From AC-32 sp963715575 (lineage in GTDB: Bacteria > Actinomycetota > Thermoleophilia > Gaiellales > Gaiellaceae): DNA of 64,000 nt. The notes under the pieces are model-generated. The model searched no databases. It was not told where the DNA came from and saw nothing but the letters and a program-made list of their open reading frames with translations. Location: NCBI GenBank assembly GCA_963715575.1, contig OY970250.1, positions 2,294,001 to 2,358,000 of the forward strand. The letters run 5' to 3'. Position numbers and translations under genes: made by a program. Positions 46,310-54,679 of this stretch are shown piece after piece (position 1 is the first letter of the stretch; the number at the start of each line of letters is the position of its first letter).

Positions 46310-46315
46310 AGGCTA
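46310..46315 (-). promoter_or_regulatory. -10 box for the coiled-coil gene
   Basis: TAGCCT on the minus strand, 6 nt before the ATG at 46303. It supports the longer protein over the internal ATG. Confidence 0.55.
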
Positions 46316-46316
46316 G

Positions 46317-46967
46317 TTAGCGTCGGTTGAACAGCGACAGCAAGAGCAGGAACACGTTGAGCACGTCGAGGAAGATCGAGGCTGCGAGCAGCGGAGCCGC
46401 GCGGATGTCCTTCGTCTTTCTCAGCCGCTGGAAGTCGTACATCGTGAACCCGGCGAAGATCACCAGGCCCGCGATCGCGTAGATCAGCGCGCTGTTCGGG
46501 ATGTTCGCGAAGATGGCGACGATCCCGAAAACGATCAGCGCGAGCAGCGCCCAGAAGCACACGCGCGCGATGCCGGAAAGGTCGCGGCGCGTCGCGTACC
46601 CGAATGCGCCGAAGCCGGCAATGAAGAGCGCGGTCGCGCCGCCCGCCTGCCAGACCGACTGGGGGTTCGTCTCGGCGTAGTAGGCGATCGTCGGCGCGGT
46701 CGCGAGCCCGACGAGGGCCCCGAAGCCGAACAGGAAGCCGATCGCGAGGCGCTCGGAGCGCTGGGCGGCGTAGTTGAGCCCGAGCAGCAGGCCGAAGCTC
46801 GCGATGAACAGGACGATGCCCCAGCCCCGCGACAGGTCCCGCCCGACGTAGGCACCCAGCGCGAAGAAGCCCGTCGTGACCGCCACGAGCCCCATCGTCT
46901 GGCCGAACAGCACCCGTGACTGGTCGCGTGAGACTGCAGGCTCGAGGGCGGTGTCGAAGGAGCTCAC
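46317..46967 (-). CDS. Bax inhibitor-1/YccA-family membrane protein
   Basis: A 216-aa integral membrane protein with about seven helices, starting after a 22-residue cytoplasmic N-terminus. The BI-1 features are seen in GLVAVTTGFFALGAYVG, GLATAPTIAYYAETNPQSVW, and the late AGFTMYDFQRLRKTKDI with conserved Asp residues of the pH/calcium-leak site. YccA relatives modulate FtsH or act as calcium leak channels; function here is unknown. The GTG is 7 nt after a TAGGCT box whose TAG is the stop codon of the wrbA-like gene. Confidence 0.9.
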   Translation of the reverse strand: MSSFDTALEPAVSRDQSRVLFGQTMGLVAVTTGFFALGAYVGRDLSRGWGIVLFIASFGLLLGLNYAAQRSERLAIGFLFGFGALVGLATAPTIAYYAETNPQSVWQAGGATALFIAGFGAFGYATRRDLSGIARVCFWALLALIVFGIVAIFANIPNSALIYAIAGLVIFAGFTMYDFQRLRKTKDIRAAPLLAASIFLDVLNVFLLLLSLFNRR

Positions 46968-46974
46968 GAAATCG

Positions 46975-46980
46975 AGCCTA
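46975..46980 (-). promoter_or_regulatory. -10 box for the BI-1 gene, sharing the WrbA-like stop codon
   Basis: TAGGCT on the minus strand begins with the stop codon of the preceding gene and stands 7 nt before the GTG at 46967. Confidence 0.55.
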
Positions 46981-47658
46981 CTCCTTGCCGGCCGAGCTGG
47001 CGAAGCTCTCCGGGCCCGGCCGCTCGACGGCGAACGCGCCGTTGCGCCGAGCCTCCGCGATCACGGCGGCGAAGTGTGCGAGCCGCCGTCCCTGGTAGCG
47101 GGCGACCGCGAGGGCACCCTCGTCGGGGCCGGTGACCGTGTGGCCCGTGACGAAGGACGCGCCGTACGGGTTGCCGCCCGCGGCGAAGACCTCGCTCACG
47201 GTGTAGCCGAGCGGCAGGATCAGCATCCCCCAGTGGTAGAGCGTGTTGTGGAGCGCGAGGATGGTCGTCTCCTGGCCGCCGTGAGCCGTCTGCGAGGCGG
47301 TGAAGCTCGTGGCGACCTTGTCGGCCAGCTTCCCGGCCTGCCAGAGCGCGCCGGCCTCGTCGATGAACTGCTTCAGCTGGGCGGCGATGTTCCCGAAACG
47401 CGTCGGCGACCCGAACGCGATGCCGTCGGCCCAGTCGAGGTCGTCGAGCGACGCGACGGGCGCCTCGGCGACCTCCGAACGATGTCGTCCCCAGTACTGG
47501 CTCTGTGAGATCAGCAGCTCGGACGCGAGCTCTTCGACGTGCCTGAGGCGGACCTCTGCCCCGGCGCTCTCCGCCCCTTCGGCAACGGCCTGCGCGAGTC
47601 TGTGGACGTTGCCGGTGGCGCTGTAGTAGATGACGGCAATCTTCGTGTCGTTGGGCAC
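46978..47658 (-). CDS. wrbA: NAD(P)H:quinone oxidoreductase, WrbA-type flavodoxin
   Basis: A 226-aa flavodoxin-fold enzyme that reduces quinones by two electrons and so limits radical formation. IAVIYYSATGNVHRLAQAVA is the FMN phosphate loop, GSPTRFGNIAAQLKQFID the second FMN loop, and TASQTAHGGQETTILALHNT with YHWGMLILPLGY is the stretch that marks WrbA within flavodoxins. The GTG start is set by TACGCT 6 nt upstream. The tail after about residue 200 is longer than in E. coli WrbA. It is divergent from a PAS-LuxR gene and the two promoters overlap. Confidence 0.92.
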   Translation of the reverse strand: MPNDTKIAVIYYSATGNVHRLAQAVAEGAESAGAEVRLRHVEELASELLISQSQYWGRHRSEVAEAPVASLDDLDWADGIAFGSPTRFGNIAAQLKQFIDEAGALWQAGKLADKVATSFTASQTAHGGQETTILALHNTLYHWGMLILPLGYTVSEVFAAGGNPYGASFVTGHTVTGPDEGALAVARYQGRRLAHFAAVIAEARRNGAFAVERPGPESFASSAGKE

Positions 47659-47664
47659 GAGGGG

Positions 47665-47674
47665 AGCGTAAACT
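47665..47674. promoter_or_regulatory. Overlapping divergent -10 boxes, wrbA-like and PAS-LuxR genes
   Basis: AGCGTAAACT contains TACGCT on the minus strand (6 nt before the wrbA-like GTG) and TAAACT on the plus strand. The two hexamers share two base pairs, so the genes cannot easily fire at once. Confidence 0.45.
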
Positions 47675-47722
47675 TCAAGCGACCTGGCAGGTGAGGGTGA
47701 GTGGCGAGCAGGATCGACCGCA

Positions 47723-48325
47723 ATGGCTCGTGAGCGTCGGAAGTTCGACCTGACGGCGACGCTCGAACGGCTGAGCATCCCGGCCGCGATCGTCGATCGT
47801 GGCGGTACGGTCACCTGGATCAACGACGCCGGCCGCGCCGCGTTCGGCGACCTGGTGGGCCGGATGTTCAGCTCGGTGGCGGCGCCCGGGTACGCCGAGA
47901 CGATTCAGCGCCAGCTGCACCGCAAGCTGCGCGGCGCACCCATGACGGACTACGAGGTCGAGGTCTTCACGGCCGACGGCGAGCGGCGGCGCGCGGAAAT
48001 CAGCTCGGTCGCGATTCCGGGTGGCGATTCCTGTCACGCGGTCTTCGGCGTCGCGTTGCTCGGCCCGCCTCGTTCGGAAGCGCCCCCGGCGATGCTGACG
48101 CCGAGACAGAACGAGGTTCTGCAGCTGCTCGGCCAAGGTGCGTCTACGGTCGATATCGCGGCGATGCTCCATCTGAGCAAGGAGACGGTGCGCAACCACG
48201 TCCGTCATGTCCTGCGCGCGCTCGGGGCGCACTCGCGTCTCGAGGCGGTGGCACGCGCCCACCAGCAGGGCCTGCTGCACGACGTCACCGGCCCAGATCG
48301 CCCTCGGGCACGGCGCCCCGGCTGA
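47723..48325 (+). CDS. PAS-LuxR transcriptional regulator
   Basis: A 200-aa regulator. The N-terminal PAS domain (about 10-115; SIPAAIVDRGGTVTWINDAG) probably senses a small molecule or redox state. The C-terminal LuxR/NarL helix-turn-helix (MLTPRQNEVLQLLGQGASTV, LHLSKETVRNHVRHVLRALG) binds DNA. It lacks a receiver domain, so it is not a standard response regulator. AGCAGGA lies about 9 nt before the ATG. It sits back-to-back with the wrbA-like gene, a likely target. The 3' end overlaps the opposing hypothetical gene by 41 bp. Confidence 0.88.
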   Translation: MARERRKFDLTATLERLSIPAAIVDRGGTVTWINDAGRAAFGDLVGRMFSSVAAPGYAETIQRQLHRKLRGAPMTDYEVEVFTADGERRRAEISSVAIPGGDSCHAVFGVALLGPPRSEAPPAMLTPRQNEVLQLLGQGASTVDIAAMLHLSKETVRNHVRHVLRALGAHSRLEAVARAHQQGLLHDVTGPDRPRARRPG

Positions 48326-49439
48326 AGGCGGCGACCTGGTCCGGCGTGAACGGCGGGCGCGCGAGCTCTTCGTCCAGGTGGAACACGCGGAACAGGTGCG
48401 CGATGTAGTGCATTCGCTCGTTCAGCTCCGACCAGTCGCGCGCGCCGCAGTCGTCGGGGGCCGGCGGCAACGGCTCGAAGCGGGCGAGGAGCTCCAGCAG
48501 GTCGGCGTCGACCGGCTGCGCGAGTGCCTCTGGGTACGGGTCGGTCAGGTTCGTGCCCAGCGCCAGCACTCGTCCCGGCAGCGAGAGCACCATGAACGAC
48601 TCCGTGATCGCCTCCCGCGAGACCCTGCTCGCACTTCGCTGTGCGGCCGCCGCCACGGCGCCCGCGACGGCGGCAGCCGGTTTGCGGATGATCGCCCACC
48701 ACTCGGCTGCCGCCGGGACGAGCGCCTCGAGCGCCCGCCGCCCGAGGGCCTCGGGCGTGCGGTAGGCGGCGTTGAGGGCCTCGCGGATCTCGGGCTGCAG
48801 GCGCGTCTGCTCGTGGAAGCCGATCTCGAGATTTGCCAGGACGGCCAGCTCCGCGCGCGCCTTCGGGTCGCGCTCGAGCCGCCGGCGTTCGTAGTGCGCA
48901 AAGGCCTGGCGCAGGTAGCGCTGACCCTCCGGCGGGTCGCCCGGCCGCAGGCCGTCGAGAAAGGACTCGAGACCCGCGGAGTCAGGCACGCACTCGTCGA
49001 GATAGCGTGCGAACTCGAAGCCGATCTCCTCGAACACCTTCCGGTTGCCGCGCGCGACGGCGTCGCTGGCTCGCTCGAACGCGTCGAACGGCGTGTGCAG
49101 CGCAGCCGTCAGGCGTCCGAGCCGCGACTCGGGCTGGAAGAGGCCGCGGCGCACGAGCCGCCGCCCGAGCGTCGCCAGCGGATGGAGCAGCCAGCGCCGC
49201 TCGCCGAGCTTGAGCTCCAGGCACTCGACGAAGTCCTCGCCCCGGATCGTGCGCCCCGCCTGCCGCGAGGCCCACGTCGCGTAGGTGCACCAGTTCGCGC
49301 CGTCCCCGGTGCGCGCCGCGAACGCCGCGGCCAGGCGCGAGTAGCAGTACGTGATCTCGAGGTTGCGGATGACAGGGTTCGCGATCGCGACGATCCGCCG
49401 GACGTCGTCAGGGGTTGGCGTGGCCACCGGTTGGTTCAC
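48285..49439 (-). CDS. Hypothetical 384-aa helical protein
   Basis: Family not recognised. The soluble, strongly helical protein begins with DDVRRIVAIANPVIRNLEIT and a Trp-rich CYSRLAAAFAARTGDGANWC-like block (ANWCTYATWASRQAGRTIRG), then a long Arg/Ala/Leu-rich part (FEEIGFEFARYLDECVPDSA, ANLEIGFHEQTRLQPEIREA), and ends with LNERMHYIAHLFRVFHLDEE. No signal peptide, catalytic motif or clear membrane helix is seen. Codon use is the same as in its neighbours, so it is a genuine gene. The stop of the upstream Vps62-like gene lies 11 bp before its start, so it may be co-transcribed. Confidence 0.75.
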   Translation of the reverse strand: MNQPVATPTPDDVRRIVAIANPVIRNLEITYCYSRLAAAFAARTGDGANWCTYATWASRQAGRTIRGEDFVECLELKLGERRWLLHPLATLGRRLVRRGLFQPESRLGRLTAALHTPFDAFERASDAVARGNRKVFEEIGFEFARYLDECVPDSAGLESFLDGLRPGDPPEGQRYLRQAFAHYERRRLERDPKARAELAVLANLEIGFHEQTRLQPEIREALNAAYRTPEALGRRALEALVPAAAEWWAIIRKPAAAVAGAVAAAAQRSASRVSREAITESFMVLSLPGRVLALGTNLTDPYPEALAQPVDADLLELLARFEPLPPAPDDCGARDWSELNERMHYIAHLFRVFHLDEELARPPFTPDQVAAFSRGAVPEGDLGR

Positions 49440-49450
49440 CTCGCCTGGGG

Positions 49451-51361
49451 CTAGCCGGAGAACTCGATCTCGGCGGGCAACTCCGCCGTTGCAGGTTCCA
49501 CGAGCTTCTCCCCGACTCGCCGGTCGAAGTAGACGTACGTCGTCGTGATCGCCACCAGCGGCATTGTCACGACGTAGATGAGGCCTGCGATCACGTTGAC
49601 GAGCCAGAACGGCGCGCTGGTCGCGAGGATCAGGACGGCGCCTACGATCGGGCCGACGGCGATCGACAGCGCCGCTCCGACCACGATCAACGACGCGACC
49701 TTCAGCCAGGCGCCCTGAACCAACTGGCGGCTCCGGCGCAGGCCCGCAAGCGCGCGGAGCCGCTCCAGCTCGATGCTCGGGGCGACCAGGGCCCACCGAC
49801 CCGCCAGCCAGACGGCAACCGGGATCAGGTAGATCGAGCCTGCGAGCAGTGAGACGATCATCGCGGCGACGACCAACGCGCCGAGCAGCGGCCGAACGCT
49901 GTCCGTGGCGAGCAGGTAGGCGCGCGAGGGCCCGACCGGGCGACCCTGGTCGACCTCGACGAGCGCCCGCGCCGTCGCCGCCTGGACCAGACCGAGGCCG
50001 AGCAGCGTCAGGGCAGTTCCGATGGCAAGCACGAAGAAGCCGAGCAGTCCGCCCGTTCCGCTACCTGTCTCGACGCCGAGCATGTCGGTCCCGTGCACCA
50101 CCAGCGTCTGTAAGAGCGCCGTCAAGAGCGAGATCGGAATGAACAGGACGCCGAGCCCGAGCATCAGTCGGGGCTTCGCCGCGTACATCCGCGCCGACGC
50201 GGCAAGCGTCTGGCCCCAGGCGCGCCGGCGCGCAAGACGGAGAGGCGCGGCGGGGCGCCAGGAGGTCCGCGAGAGGGCGTAGACGAGCAGCAGCGCCAGG
50301 GCCGCAAGCACCAGGGTGAACTGCAGCGGACGGTGGACGAGCTGGACCAATGCCCTCGAGCCGTTGCCGATCGCGTGGCAGAAGAAGTCCGTGGCGGCCG
50401 TCCCGAACGCATTCCCGGCCGGGACGGTGAAGCTCTGGTCGCGCCAGTCCTCCGCCCACGTGATCGGCTGCGTCCACTGCGTCTTCAGGTTCGGGCCGGT
50501 CGGACCGTTGAAGAACGCGGGCTGGAGCTCGCCCCAGCGGCCCTGGAAGTCGATCCACGGGAACTTCGCCCGAGCCTGAGCCGGGTCGCTCGGGATCGTC
50601 GCGACGGCCGGCCGCAGGTCGTCGTGAGGACCGTTCGTGTTGTCGCAGCCGACGCCCTGCTCGGCCGAGCTTCCCAGGAACAGCCCTTCGTCGAAGAAGT
50701 TCGCGTGCGAGCCGGCCGCCGGATACACGACCGGATGGGTGCCGTCGACGAGCTGAAGCTTGTCGTCGCCCCAGGTCGCCTGCTCCGCTCCCTCGTGCTG
50801 GCTGTAGCCGACGCTGGACGGCCGCTTCGCAAGCCCCTCGGCGGGGTTCGCGGCGTCGAAGTCGAGCTGGATCATCTCCCAGTCGCCCTCGTGCAGGTTG
50901 TTCCAGTCGTTGTAGACGTAGAAGAGCCAGTACTGCAGGGCGAGCCGACCCGGGTGCGCGGGATCCGTGGCGACGTGCGCATACACCGTCGGCTTGTGTC
51001 CTTCGGAGATGCGCCGGCCCCAGCGCTCGTAACCGCAGCCGGGGTTGAGTGCATCGCCCGGAAAGTCGAGGTGGTACTCGTAGAGCCCGCCGGCGAGATC
51101 GTGCGGGGTCGGCCCGATCTTGACGAGGTCGGACCCGTTCCAGGGGCCACGAAGCGCGACGGTCGGCTGGCCGAAGAGCGCGTCGACGTCCAGCGGTCGG
51201 TACGGCTCGCCGGGGCCGCACTCGTCCTTCTGCTCGACGAGCCTGACCACCGGCGCGTAGCGCTTCGCGAGCGCTTGCTCCTCGCCCGCGCTCGCTCGAG
51301 CCGTGCCGCAGGCGCCGAGCGCGGCGACGGCCACGAGCGTCAGGAGCACGGTCCGTCTCAA
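49451..51361 (-). CDS. Lipoprotein with Vps62-like domain fused to a multi-helix membrane domain
   Basis: A 636-aa protein in two halves. A short signal with lipobox VAALGAC (Cys near residue 18) leads into an extracytoplasmic domain (about 20-330) with QYWLFYVYNDWNNLHEGDWE and PVVYPAAGSHANFFDEG, the marks of the Vps62/DUF946-like family. The second half (about 335-636) has roughly six to seven helices and resembles the membrane domain found in glycerophosphodiester phosphodiesterase-like proteins. Function is unknown; a surface or lipid-linked role is likely. The TTG start overlaps the stop of the BrkB-like gene and has GGAGAGG just before it. Confidence 0.75.
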   Translation of the reverse strand: MRRTVLLTLVAVAALGACGTARASAGEEQALAKRYAPVVRLVEQKDECGPGEPYRPLDVDALFGQPTVALRGPWNGSDLVKIGPTPHDLAGGLYEYHLDFPGDALNPGCGYERWGRRISEGHKPTVYAHVATDPAHPGRLALQYWLFYVYNDWNNLHEGDWEMIQLDFDAANPAEGLAKRPSSVGYSQHEGAEQATWGDDKLQLVDGTHPVVYPAAGSHANFFDEGLFLGSSAEQGVGCDNTNGPHDDLRPAVATIPSDPAQARAKFPWIDFQGRWGELQPAFFNGPTGPNLKTQWTQPITWAEDWRDQSFTVPAGNAFGTAATDFFCHAIGNGSRALVQLVHRPLQFTLVLAALALLLVYALSRTSWRPAAPLRLARRRAWGQTLAASARMYAAKPRLMLGLGVLFIPISLLTALLQTLVVHGTDMLGVETGSGTGGLLGFFVLAIGTALTLLGLGLVQAATARALVEVDQGRPVGPSRAYLLATDSVRPLLGALVVAAMIVSLLAGSIYLIPVAVWLAGRWALVAPSIELERLRALAGLRRSRQLVQGAWLKVASLIVVGAALSIAVGPIVGAVLILATSAPFWLVNVIAGLIYVVTMPLVAITTTYVYFDRRVGEKLVEPATAELPAEIEFSG

Positions 51362-52209
51362 GCCTCTCCGTCCGGCGGCGCGAGCAGGGCGTTCAGCTCG
51401 GCCGAGACGACCATCAGCCGGCCGACGATCACGAGCGACAGCAGTACCGCGGTCGCGATCCCGAGGGCGCCGTAGGTGTCCGCGCGACCCTCGACCAGGC
51501 GAGTCGTGACGTAGACGTTGAACACGTTCACGAACAGCAGGCCGATGCCCACCAGCGCGGCACCGGGAAGGAAGGCATGCCACGGGAGGTCGGGGTGCGG
51601 CAGCTGGAGCGAGACCAGCAGCCACGCGCCACCGGCGAGCACGAGGTAGACCAACAGGGCGGTAAGGCTGCCCAGCTGGTCGTGTCGCCGGATCCAGCCT
51701 ACGATCTGGGCGGCGGTGATCACGAGCAGGAACGCACCGAACAGCATCCCGATCCCACCGGGGGTCGCGCGCCCGCCCCGGCCCGACCCGTGCCAGACGA
51801 TCCCGTGCACGATCGCCAGTGCGCGGTAGAGAGTGGCGGTCGCGTAGAGGACCGCGGGCACCATCAGGAGGAAGACGAGCCAGCGGGCGTTGCTCGACGA
51901 CGCCGACGCAACCTGCGAGGCGACCAGCCCGTGCAGGCCCGCTTCACTCGCGGCCTCGCTCGTGCTCTTGTCGGCGGCGCCGGCGTAGAGCCCGAGGCCG
52001 GAGACGAAGAGGAGCGCGGTCGGCAGGAGGAGGACGAAGAGCCGGTAGGCGAGCGCGCCGGCAAGGAGGCCGCCGCCGATCGACGAGTCCCGCTCGAGGA
52101 GCCGAAATCCGAAGTCGACGGTCGCATGACGAGGACGCGCCGCTTCTACCCGCGCGCTCAGCCGGCGACCTTGTGAGAGCCAGCGGGCGGTGACGTCGGG
52201 GCGGGCCAT
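51358..52209 (-). CDS. YihY/BrkB-family membrane protein
   Basis: A 283-aa protein with about six helices, typical of the YihY (formerly RNase BN) family. RLLERDSSIGGGLLAGALAY opens the family domain, and LPGAALVGIGLLFVNVFNVY and GALGIATAVLLSLVIVGRLM form the last helices. The family is associated with envelope functions but has no proven activity. The ATG has neither a good SD nor a TANNNT box at 6-8 nt. It is translationally coupled to the Vps62-like lipoprotein gene through a TTGA overlap. Confidence 0.88.
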   Translation of the reverse strand: MARPDVTARWLSQGRRLSARVEAARPRHATVDFGFRLLERDSSIGGGLLAGALAYRLFVLLLPTALLFVSGLGLYAGAADKSTSEAASEAGLHGLVASQVASASSSNARWLVFLLMVPAVLYATATLYRALAIVHGIVWHGSGRGGRATPGGIGMLFGAFLLVITAAQIVGWIRRHDQLGSLTALLVYLVLAGGAWLLVSLQLPHPDLPWHAFLPGAALVGIGLLFVNVFNVYVTTRLVEGRADTYGALGIATAVLLSLVIVGRLMVVSAELNALLAPPDGEA

Positions 52210-52255
52210 CGGAGAATGCTCTCAGCCTTTGTGTCGGGGAACTCGCCCGAATGGG

Positions 52256-52696
52256 ATGATCCCGACGGCAGTGCGACAGCCAAGCGCCGACAACCCGCTC
52301 CAAGGCTCGTGCCTGTGCGGCGGCGTTCGCTTCGAGGTGACTGCGCCGTTCGTCTGGGCGAGCCACTGCCACTGTTTGCGCTGCCGCAAGCACTCCGGCG
52401 CCTTCGGCGAGACCCAGGGCCGCGTGCCGCGCGAAGGGTTCCAGCTGTTGCAGGGCGAGGAGCTGATCAGCGTCTACCGCCCCGAGGGCGGGCGAGTGAA
52501 GGCGTTCTGCTCGGTCTGCGGCTCGAGCCTGTTCGGGAACGAGTGGCCCGAGGGCGATCAGATCGGGATTCGCCTCGGCGCGCTCGACGGCGACCCGGGG
52601 ATCCGGCCGTCGTTCCACACCTTCGTCGCCTCGAAGGCGCCCTGGGAGCAGCTCCCGGACGACGGTCTGCCGCGGTACGACGAGGCCGCCACCTAG
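52256..52696 (+). CDS. GFA-family (Mss4-like) zinc protein
   Basis: A 146-aa protein with the zinc sites of the glutathione-dependent formaldehyde-activating family: GSCLCGGVRFEVTAPF, HCHCLRCRKHSGAFGETQG and AFCSVCGSSLF. Most members are not proven formaldehyde enzymes, and actinobacteria usually use mycothiol instead of glutathione, so the activity is unknown. The ATG at 52256 gives the normal position of the first Cys pair. An earlier in-frame GTG would enter the spacer shared with the divergent BrkB-like gene. Confidence 0.85.
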   Translation: MIPTAVRQPSADNPLQGSCLCGGVRFEVTAPFVWASHCHCLRCRKHSGAFGETQGRVPREGFQLLQGEELISVYRPEGGRVKAFCSVCGSSLFGNEWPEGDQIGIRLGALDGDPGIRPSFHTFVASKAPWEQLPDDGLPRYDEAAT

Positions 52697-52714
52697 GGCC
52701 GCCGCCCCGGGCGT

Positions 52715-52720
52715 TAAGGT
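52715..52720 (+). promoter_or_regulatory. -10 box for the DUF2269-like gene
   Basis: TAAGGT, 6 nt, then the GTG at 52727. The geometry is leaderless. Confidence 0.55.
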
Positions 52721-52726
52721 CGCTCC

Positions 52727-53185
52727 GTGACCTGGTACGAGTTCTGGCTATTCCTGCACATCCTGGCCGCGATGGTCTGGATCGGTGGTGGCGTGGCGAT
52801 CCAGGCCTTCGGGATCCTGACGAAGCGCTCCGCCGATCCCGCGAAGACGGCCTTCTTCGTTCAGAACGCGTCGATCGTCGTGCTCTGGGTGCTGCTGCCG
52901 GCCTCGCTGACGGTGCTGGTGGCCGGGATCGGGCTCGTGGAGAACGGCAACTGGGACTGGAGCGAGCCCTTCATCACCTGGGGCCTGATCCTCTGGGCGC
53001 TCGTCTCGCTGATCGCGTTCGGCTTTCTCGGCCGCGCGATGGGCGCCGCGGGCGGGCGGCTGGCCGCGGAGGGGCCGAGCCCTGAGCTCGGCCTGCGGCT
53101 GCGCAACCTCGTCTGGCTCTCGCGCGCGCTGCTCGGGGTGCTGGTGGTGATCGTCTTCCTGATGACGATCAAGCCCGGCACGTAG
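52727..53185 (+). CDS. DUF2269-like integral membrane protein
   Basis: A 152-aa membrane protein with four helices. The start MTWYEFWLFLHILAAMVWIG, with its His and Trp in the first helix, is typical of small DUF2269-type proteins. WSEPFITWGLILWALVSLIA and LRNLVWLSRALLGVLVVIVF form later helices. Function is unknown. The His in helix 1 (LHIL) resembles haem- or metal-binding membrane proteins, but this is weak. It ends 1 bp before the stop of the convergent SagB-type gene. Confidence 0.8.
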   Translation: MTWYEFWLFLHILAAMVWIGGGVAIQAFGILTKRSADPAKTAFFVQNASIVVLWVLLPASLTVLVAGIGLVENGNWDWSEPFITWGLILWALVSLIAFGFLGRAMGAAGGRLAAEGPSPELGLRLRNLVWLSRALLGVLVVIVFLMTIKPGT

Positions 53186-54622
53186 CTATTCGTCGTCGAG
53201 CCGCGGGTCCACCGTACGGATCTCGCTCGGCGCACCCGGAAGGCCGCCGGGCCTCGGCTGGTACTCGGGTACGCCCACGCAGGTGAAGAGCAGGCCGTCG
53301 AGCGGCTCGCCGACGAACCCTGGGATCTCGCTGTCGAGGAACGTCATCCCGGAGGCGCTCGCGCCGAGCGCGTAGGCCGCCAGGTGGAGGCGGCCCTCGA
53401 CGAGGCCGGCGGCGAGCTGGGCCGCGCGGTACTCGCGGTCGTCGAGGGTGCTGACGTCGGCGGCGCCGATCACGACGAAGGCGGCGTCGCGCGGCAGGCC
53501 TTGGTCGAGGCAGACGCGGTAGAGCTCCCGGCGCAGGTCGCCGGCGTGGACGGGCGCCGAGGCGTCGGGCCAGCGGTAGACGCCCGGCTGGTAGCCGTCG
53601 ACGGCGTTGACGACGACGAAGTGGGGGAGGTCGACGCCGCGTAGCGAGACGGCGAGCACGCTGTTGGCGACGCTGCCTGTCAGGCTCTTGGTTGCGTCCA
53701 TCCGCCGTTGCGAACTGCGTGCGAGGACGACTGTCTCAACCGGATCCGAGCCGGATTCGGGAACGTCCACCGGCGCGCCGCGGCCCCAGGGGTCGCCGAG
53801 CGCGTCCGTGTCCCCGGCTCGCTGGGCCTCGGTGGCGAGCGGGAACTCGATCGGCGCCGCGTCCACCTCGCCGGCCGCAGCCTCGCCCGTTGCCTCGAGC
53901 GCCGGGCCGCCGCCGAGGGCCACGACGGCCACGGGCCACTCGTGCACGCCGTCAGCGCCGACGAGCACGGTGACCGCCCGATCCGGGAAGCGGGTGTAGA
54001 GCGAGGCGTCGAGCCCGACGGAGTCGGCGGCCGCGAGCAACTGGGCGAGCATCGTGCCCACGTCCCAGTAGATGTGCCGGTAACCGCGCTCGCGGTAGCG
54101 CCAGCCGGTGCGCCACGGGATGCCGGTGACGACGATCGTGGGCGCGCCGGCTCGCGGCGGCGGGCCGATCTGCAGGAGCGCGTGGTCCTGCGGGTGGTAC
54201 CAGTGCACGCCCGCGGGCAGCTCACCTCCGTCGGGCACCGCGACGTAGACCTCGAACGGCGACCGCGAGCCCGCCGAGCCTGCCGCGCGGAAGAGCCAGG
54301 TGCCGAACGGCCGCTCGGCCGTGCGCACGACGCCCGCGGCCAGGTGCAGCAGCCGCGAGAGCTGCGGCAGGTCGAGGTCGGTGGGGACGGTCTCGGCCGT
54401 ACCCGCCAGCACCCTGACCGCGGGCGCAGAGGTCGCCGGCAGCTCACGCGGCAGCTCCACGCGCGGCAGCGTCTGTGCGTAGCGCTTGTAGAACCACGGC
54501 AGCCGCTCGATCTCGTTCGTGACGAGGTCTTGCAGGACGCGGGGATCGTCGATCGGCTGGTCCCAGTCGCGGCCGGGCTCGTACGAGGTCAGCCGGTGCA
54601 GCGCCTGCGTCGCCGTCTCCAT
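53186..54622 (-). CDS. Tandem-domain SagB/ThcOx-type FMN dehydrogenase
   Basis: A 478-aa protein holding two nitroreductase-fold halves. The start HRLTSYEPGRDWDQPIDDPR is the characteristic SagB opening. The first FMN domain covers about 65-250 (DLPQLSRLLHLAAGVVRTAE, GVHWYHPQDHALLQ), and the second about 290-470 (VVLARSSQRRMDATKSLTGS, AYALGASASGMTFLDSEIPG). SagB/ThcOx enzymes oxidise azolines in peptides, but standing alone they may act on other substrates. No precursor peptide, YcaO or peptidase is nearby. The ATG is fixed by TAGAGT 6 nt upstream. It is distinct from the SagB-like enzyme at 38581, being longer and with a different N-terminus. Confidence 0.86.
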   Translation of the reverse strand: METATQALHRLTSYEPGRDWDQPIDDPRVLQDLVTNEIERLPWFYKRYAQTLPRVELPRELPATSAPAVRVLAGTAETVPTDLDLPQLSRLLHLAAGVVRTAERPFGTWLFRAAGSAGSRSPFEVYVAVPDGGELPAGVHWYHPQDHALLQIGPPPRAGAPTIVVTGIPWRTGWRYRERGYRHIYWDVGTMLAQLLAAADSVGLDASLYTRFPDRAVTVLVGADGVHEWPVAVVALGGGPALEATGEAAAGEVDAAPIEFPLATEAQRAGDTDALGDPWGRGAPVDVPESGSDPVETVVLARSSQRRMDATKSLTGSVANSVLAVSLRGVDLPHFVVVNAVDGYQPGVYRWPDASAPVHAGDLRRELYRVCLDQGLPRDAAFVVIGAADVSTLDDREYRAAQLAAGLVEGRLHLAAYALGASASGMTFLDSEIPGFVGEPLDGLLFTCVGVPEYQPRPGGLPGAPSEIRTVDPRLDDE

Positions 54623-54628
54623 GCCGTG

Positions 54629-54634
54629 ACTCTA
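54629..54634 (-). promoter_or_regulatory. -10 box for the tandem SagB-type gene
   Basis: TAGAGT on the minus strand, 6 nt before the ATG at 54622. Confidence 0.6.
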
Positions 54635-54679
54635 CGGACAGCGCGTCGCCGGTCGCGCCCGGCCGGCGGCGGCCGCCGC

